A stretch of 64,000 nucleotides of DNA from Desulfonema magnum. GTDB lineage: Bacteria; Desulfobacterota; Desulfobacteria; Desulfobacterales; 4be13. Position 1 is the first letter of the stretch, and each line of letters begins with the position of its first letter. The DNA lies in assembly GCF_017377395.1 (NCBI RefSeq), contig NZ_CP061800.1, positions 1,550,001-1,614,000 of the forward strand. The letters are read 5' to 3'. The notes under the pieces were generated by a model that was not told where the DNA came from, made no database searches, and saw only the letters and a program-made list of their open reading frames with translations. This document shows, one piece after another, positions 61,236-64,000 of the stretch. A program made the translations under genes and the position numbers.

Positions 61236-61313
61236 CTGCTATGGCAGGGGGGCAACGCGCAAAAAATGAATCCCTGCCGACCGGCAAATGCGCTTTGCCC
61301 GCCCCGCATAAGT
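61236..61313. repeat. Repeat family I, copy 2
   Basis: AAAATGAATCCCTGCCGACC and AATGCGCTTTGCCCGCCCCG directly after the binding-protein stop codon; partner of 59451-59516. Confidence 0.65.
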
Positions 61314-61366
61314 GAGATTGATCGGATATAAGGCCTCCGAGGTTTTCAAAACATCGGAGGTCTGTG

Positions 61367-61519
61367 ACACTCGATGTTCAAGTTTTTTGACCCGGTTCGA
61401 CTAAAAAGCCTGTCATTCCTGCGAAAGCAGGAATCCATTTTGGGCATATACGGCGATTCCGGGAGCAGTGGATTCCTGCTTTCGCAGGAATGACAGAAAA
61501 AAACTTGAGCATCGAGTGA
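61367..61519. repeat. Repeat family R, copy 5
   Basis: Outer arms ACTCGATGTTCAAGTTTTTT and AAAAACTTGAGCATCGAGTG enclose two opposed CATTCCTGCGAAAGCAGGAA palindromes. The best-preserved complete copy. Confidence 0.9.
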
Positions 61520-61562
61520 CAACAAAAATTTTGGTCAGGTACTTACATGGGAGATAAATCAC

Positions 61563-63224
61563 ATGAAAAAATACCAAGCCTCCCCTTTTGGGAAACGATA
61601 TGAAATTTTGGAGGAGATTGGTCATGGCGGGATGGGAAGTGTTTATAAGGTCTATGATGCGGTGAGGGGCGAAAACCTTGCGCTGAAAGAGATGAGCCTG
61701 CGTCATACAGAATCACCTGCTGCCATACTCGGATTCAAAAATGAGTTTCGTATTATGTCAGAATTCCGGCATCCGAACATTGTGCGGGTGTTTGAATTCG
61801 GAATGAGTCAGGAAAATATTCCCATAATCACCATGGAATTTGTCTCCGGCAAGAATCTTTCCGAGTTATCTGACCTCTCTGTTGAGCAGGTCGTTGATAT
61901 GCTCATTCAGATATGCCAGGTTCTCGCGTATATTCACTCGCGTTTATATGTGCATCGTGACCTTAAACCCGACAATATCAAACGTCTGGATGACGGTTCT
62001 GTGAAATTGCTGGATTACGGGCTGATGAGTCAGCTCGGCATATTGGCATCAGGCAACGTCTCAGGCACTTATTATTATATGGCACCGGAGGTCATTCTGG
62101 GCGGTATTATTGATGAAGGTACGGATCTTTACTCGCTGGGAATTATCGGATATGAACTTCTGACAGGACAGCGTCCTTTTACCGGAAGTAAAAAAGAAAT
62201 ATTGCAGGGGCATCTGAAACAGGTTCCTCCTGAACCGGAGAATATTCGCCCGGATATCCCTGTGTCAGTCAGTGCAATGATCATGAAACTCCTGGAGAAA
62301 GACAAGGATCGCCGGTATCGGGATTGTTCAGAAGTATTGGAAGATTTGCAGTATCTGGCCGGAAAAAAAGAAGTTATTGAAACATCAGAACTGAAACAAG
62401 GCTACCTGTACAGCAGCAAACTTGTGGGACGGCTGGAAGAAATAAGGACCTTTAAATTCAGTCTCAGACAATTCCAAAACGGACAAAGCGCGTCATTGTT
62501 CATTGGCGGGCCGGCCGGTATGGGAAAAACAAGGCTCCTCAATGAAATGAAAATTCTCACGGAACTGGAAGGTATCCGATCATTGTATATTAACAGCCAG
62601 GTCGCGGGAAACCATATCTATGGCTGGATGAATGCCCTTATGCAGCATCTCATTCCCCTTTCCGACGAGCAGGATGAAAATCTGAATTTCAAAACGCAAA
62701 ACCCGGACCAAGTTTCAAGTTTCAAGTTTCAAGTTTCACTCCGGATAGCTTCCGTGACCCATACTGCCCCTCTGGTTTTGTTCCTCGATGATCTGCACTG
62801 GATGGACCTGATGAGCCTTCAGGTGCTGAACGAACTGATCCGCGGTAAAGAAAAATTCAGGATGCTCATTGTCGCCAGTTTCAGAAATGACGAGGTTGAG
62901 AAAACCTCCCCGCTGTGGCATACGCATGAGGAGTCCCTCAGCGATTACTTGGAACTTTCGCCCCTGGACCGCGATCAGGTCCGCACATTAATTGAAAACC
63001 TGCTCAGTCCGTCTGCTGTTTCTGAGGAGTTTTCCGCGTACTGCTTCAGAAACTGCGGGGGCAATGTTTTTGATCTGATTGAGTTTCTGAGATACATGAT
63101 CACCCAGGGGCATCTGACAAAATCCGGGAATCAGTGGACAGAGCCGGTGAATCCTGATACCCTGTCCTTACCTGCAAAATTGGAGGAACGTCTGATTCTC
63201 AGGACAAATAAACTGGATATTTGA
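61563..63224 (+). CDS. Ser/Thr protein kinase-AAA ATPase, C-terminally truncated
   Basis: 553 residues. The kinase (about 10-270) is active-looking: IGHGGMGSVY loop, LALKEM lysine, HRDLKPDN, DYG in place of DFG, and APE. Then an AAA_16-type ATPase: LVGRLEEIRTF, Walker A GGPAGMGKTRLL and Walker B VLFLDDLHWMD. Relatives continue for several hundred residues of helical repeats; here the frame ends at LILRTNKLDI and insertion-sequence DNA follows. Four heptamer units (CAAGTTT, 62709-62736) inside the gene encode SSFKFQV. Confidence 0.88.
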   Translation: MKKYQASPFGKRYEILEEIGHGGMGSVYKVYDAVRGENLALKEMSLRHTESPAAILGFKNEFRIMSEFRHPNIVRVFEFGMSQENIPIITMEFVSGKNLSELSDLSVEQVVDMLIQICQVLAYIHSRLYVHRDLKPDNIKRLDDGSVKLLDYGLMSQLGILASGNVSGTYYYMAPEVILGGIIDEGTDLYSLGIIGYELLTGQRPFTGSKKEILQGHLKQVPPEPENIRPDIPVSVSAMIMKLLEKDKDRRYRDCSEVLEDLQYLAGKKEVIETSELKQGYLYSSKLVGRLEEIRTFKFSLRQFQNGQSASLFIGGPAGMGKTRLLNEMKILTELEGIRSLYINSQVAGNHIYGWMNALMQHLIPLSDEQDENLNFKTQNPDQVSSFKFQVSLRIASVTHTAPLVLFLDDLHWMDLMSLQVLNELIRGKEKFRMLIVASFRNDEVEKTSPLWHTHEESLSDYLELSPLDRDQVRTLIENLLSPSAVSEEFSAYCFRNCGGNVFDLIEFLRYMITQGHLTKSGNQWTEPVNPDTLSLPAKLEERLILRTNKLDI

Positions 63225-64000
63225 CCTTTCCAGTATTGAAATTAACATGCTGTTTATATTGAGTTTACATAAATTAATCTCATGAAAATGCGTTTGAAAC
63301 CAGCTTATATTTTAAGAATGCGAATCTGTAGTCAGACACTCGGATTTAAAATTTTTCTTGGCATACGACGGACTTCGTGATATACTGTACAAATATACGG
63401 TTCGGAAATATATGTCCGAGCCTCTGACCGCCCTGATTCCGGGTGCCGATATTATAAGGAGGTTCTTATTATGACAACGAAAACCGCTGAGGAACATTTT
63501 ACCGAAGAAATGCTTCGTGCCGCCGAGGAGTTCGGAAAAATACTCCGCCCGTATTTCCGCCGGATGCCTGATGAGGATATGGAAACCCTTCTTCTCATCA
63601 GCATGGCGGTATTTCTCGGAGCGGACAATGTTTACCAGGTTATGCAGGTGCTCGGACTCCCGAAAACCGCCACCTATGACCGTGTTAAAAACGTCAGTGT
63701 TTACTGCTGGCGTAAGTTCCTGCAGAATCACCTTTACAGCATCGCTGTTCCTCTCCTGCGGGAGAGGCTCACCATGAGCGATGCCACAAAAAGCCGGGAC
63801 GGACTGATTATGGCAGTCGATGACTCCGTGATTGCCCGTATTGCCACGGAACTCGGCTATGTATGGAAATGGTGGAGCGGCCAGCTTAAACGCGTGGCGA
63901 ACGGGCAGAACGTGATCGCTCTGATTCTGGTAATCGGCGACATTATTCTCCCTCTCGACGTGCGGATAGTCTCCAAACAGGGCAGGGGGCTTAAAACCAA
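63225..64000 (+). mobile_element. Insertion sequence, left part (runs off the window)
   Basis: From the early end of the kinase gene to the window edge, with a transposase gene at 63471. The exact left terminus is uncertain, between about 63210 and 63450; the terminal inverted repeat cannot be confirmed without the right end. Confidence 0.65.
63471..64000 (+). CDS. DDE transposase (IS4-superfamily-like), N-terminal part
   Basis: 176 codons to the window edge, no stop. AAGGAGG ribosome site 8 bases before the ATG. The product starts MTTKTAEEHFTEEMLRAAEE; a helical DNA-binding region (LGLPKTATYDRVKNVSVYCW) leads to the catalytic domain with LIMAVDDSVIARIA, where the first active-site Asp is expected. 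The other two acidic residues are outside the window. Family placement is by overall look, not by a full DDE motif. Confidence 0.8.
   Translation, partial: MTTKTAEEHFTEEMLRAAEEFGKILRPYFRRMPDEDMETLLLISMAVFLGADNVYQVMQVLGLPKTATYDRVKNVSVYCWRKFLQNHLYSIAVPLLRERLTMSDATKSRDGLIMAVDDSVIARIATELGYVWKWWSGQLKRVANGQNVIALILVIGDIILPLDVRIVSKQGRGLKT

Overview
The window looks like a chromosome segment of a Gram-negative, anaerobic deltaproteobacterium, most likely a Desulfonema-like member of the Desulfobacterota. The evidence is a selenocysteine factor (selB), a tungstate/molybdate-type ABC uptake operon, a NAD-linked class 1B PyrD, a TonB receptor with TolC and HlyD envelope systems, many hybrid kinases and response regulators, and a very high load of small dispersed palindromic repeats and heptameric tandem repeats between genes. 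The genus is an inference; no rRNA is present.

Layout. 1-473: start of a glycosyltransferase running off the left edge. 1141-6198: two tRNA-Ser genes, the dnaX-ybaB-recR replication/repair unit, a YkgJ-type cysteine-cluster protein, a small winged-helix-like protein and murI. 6349-11874: M48 protease with SH3 partner, a pseudokinase-AAA+ fusion, pyrD and a secreted protein. 12015-18730: a complete but non-canonical Hsp70 gene set (long repeat protein, J-like protein, GrpE-like protein, Hsp70, then zinc-ribbon and MNT genes). 19282-29131: an accessory island bounded by an imperfect direct repeat of about 98 bp that ends in the 3' end of tRNA-Arg. It carries a PemK/MazF pair, a one-polypeptide restriction-methylation enzyme, a Phd/truncated-RelE pair, VapBC, Fic, and two HicAB modules, one with an in-frame TGA in hicA. 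29121-31543: tRNA-Arg, tRNA-His, a small membrane protein and selB. 31831-37443: a C39-peptidase ABC exporter with HlyD and TolC partners (type I peptide export). 38616-46332: glycerate kinase, a response regulator-kinase, and a TonB receptor/YfiR/CHASE8-like hybrid-kinase cluster whose kinase is split by an in-frame TGA. 46730-50925: cold-shock protein, a two-component pair, tRNA-Glu and tRNA-Lys, and a small secreted protein that may be a target of the pair. 51206-54023: Wtp/Mod-type transporter. 54387-61232: macro-domain-like protein, PAS-GGDEF response regulator, trypsin-like protease, SiaC-like protein and a periplasmic binding protein. 61563-64000: Ser/Thr kinase-AAA protein that stops early, followed by a partial insertion sequence running off the right edge.

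The most unusual property is the organisation of intergenic DNA. At least eight dispersed repeat families occur more than once in 64 kb, and tandem repeats with a strict 7-bp period but different sequences lie at gene starts and stops. Several genes directly preceded by such an array (dnaX, recR, murI, the long repeat protein, the OmpR-type regulator) show no Shine-Dalgarno sequence, while many other genes here have a clear one. Several other genes take their stop codon from an array. The non-canonical chaperone operon, the decayed tRNA-Arg island and the Yfi-like signalling cluster are the other candidates for new biology.
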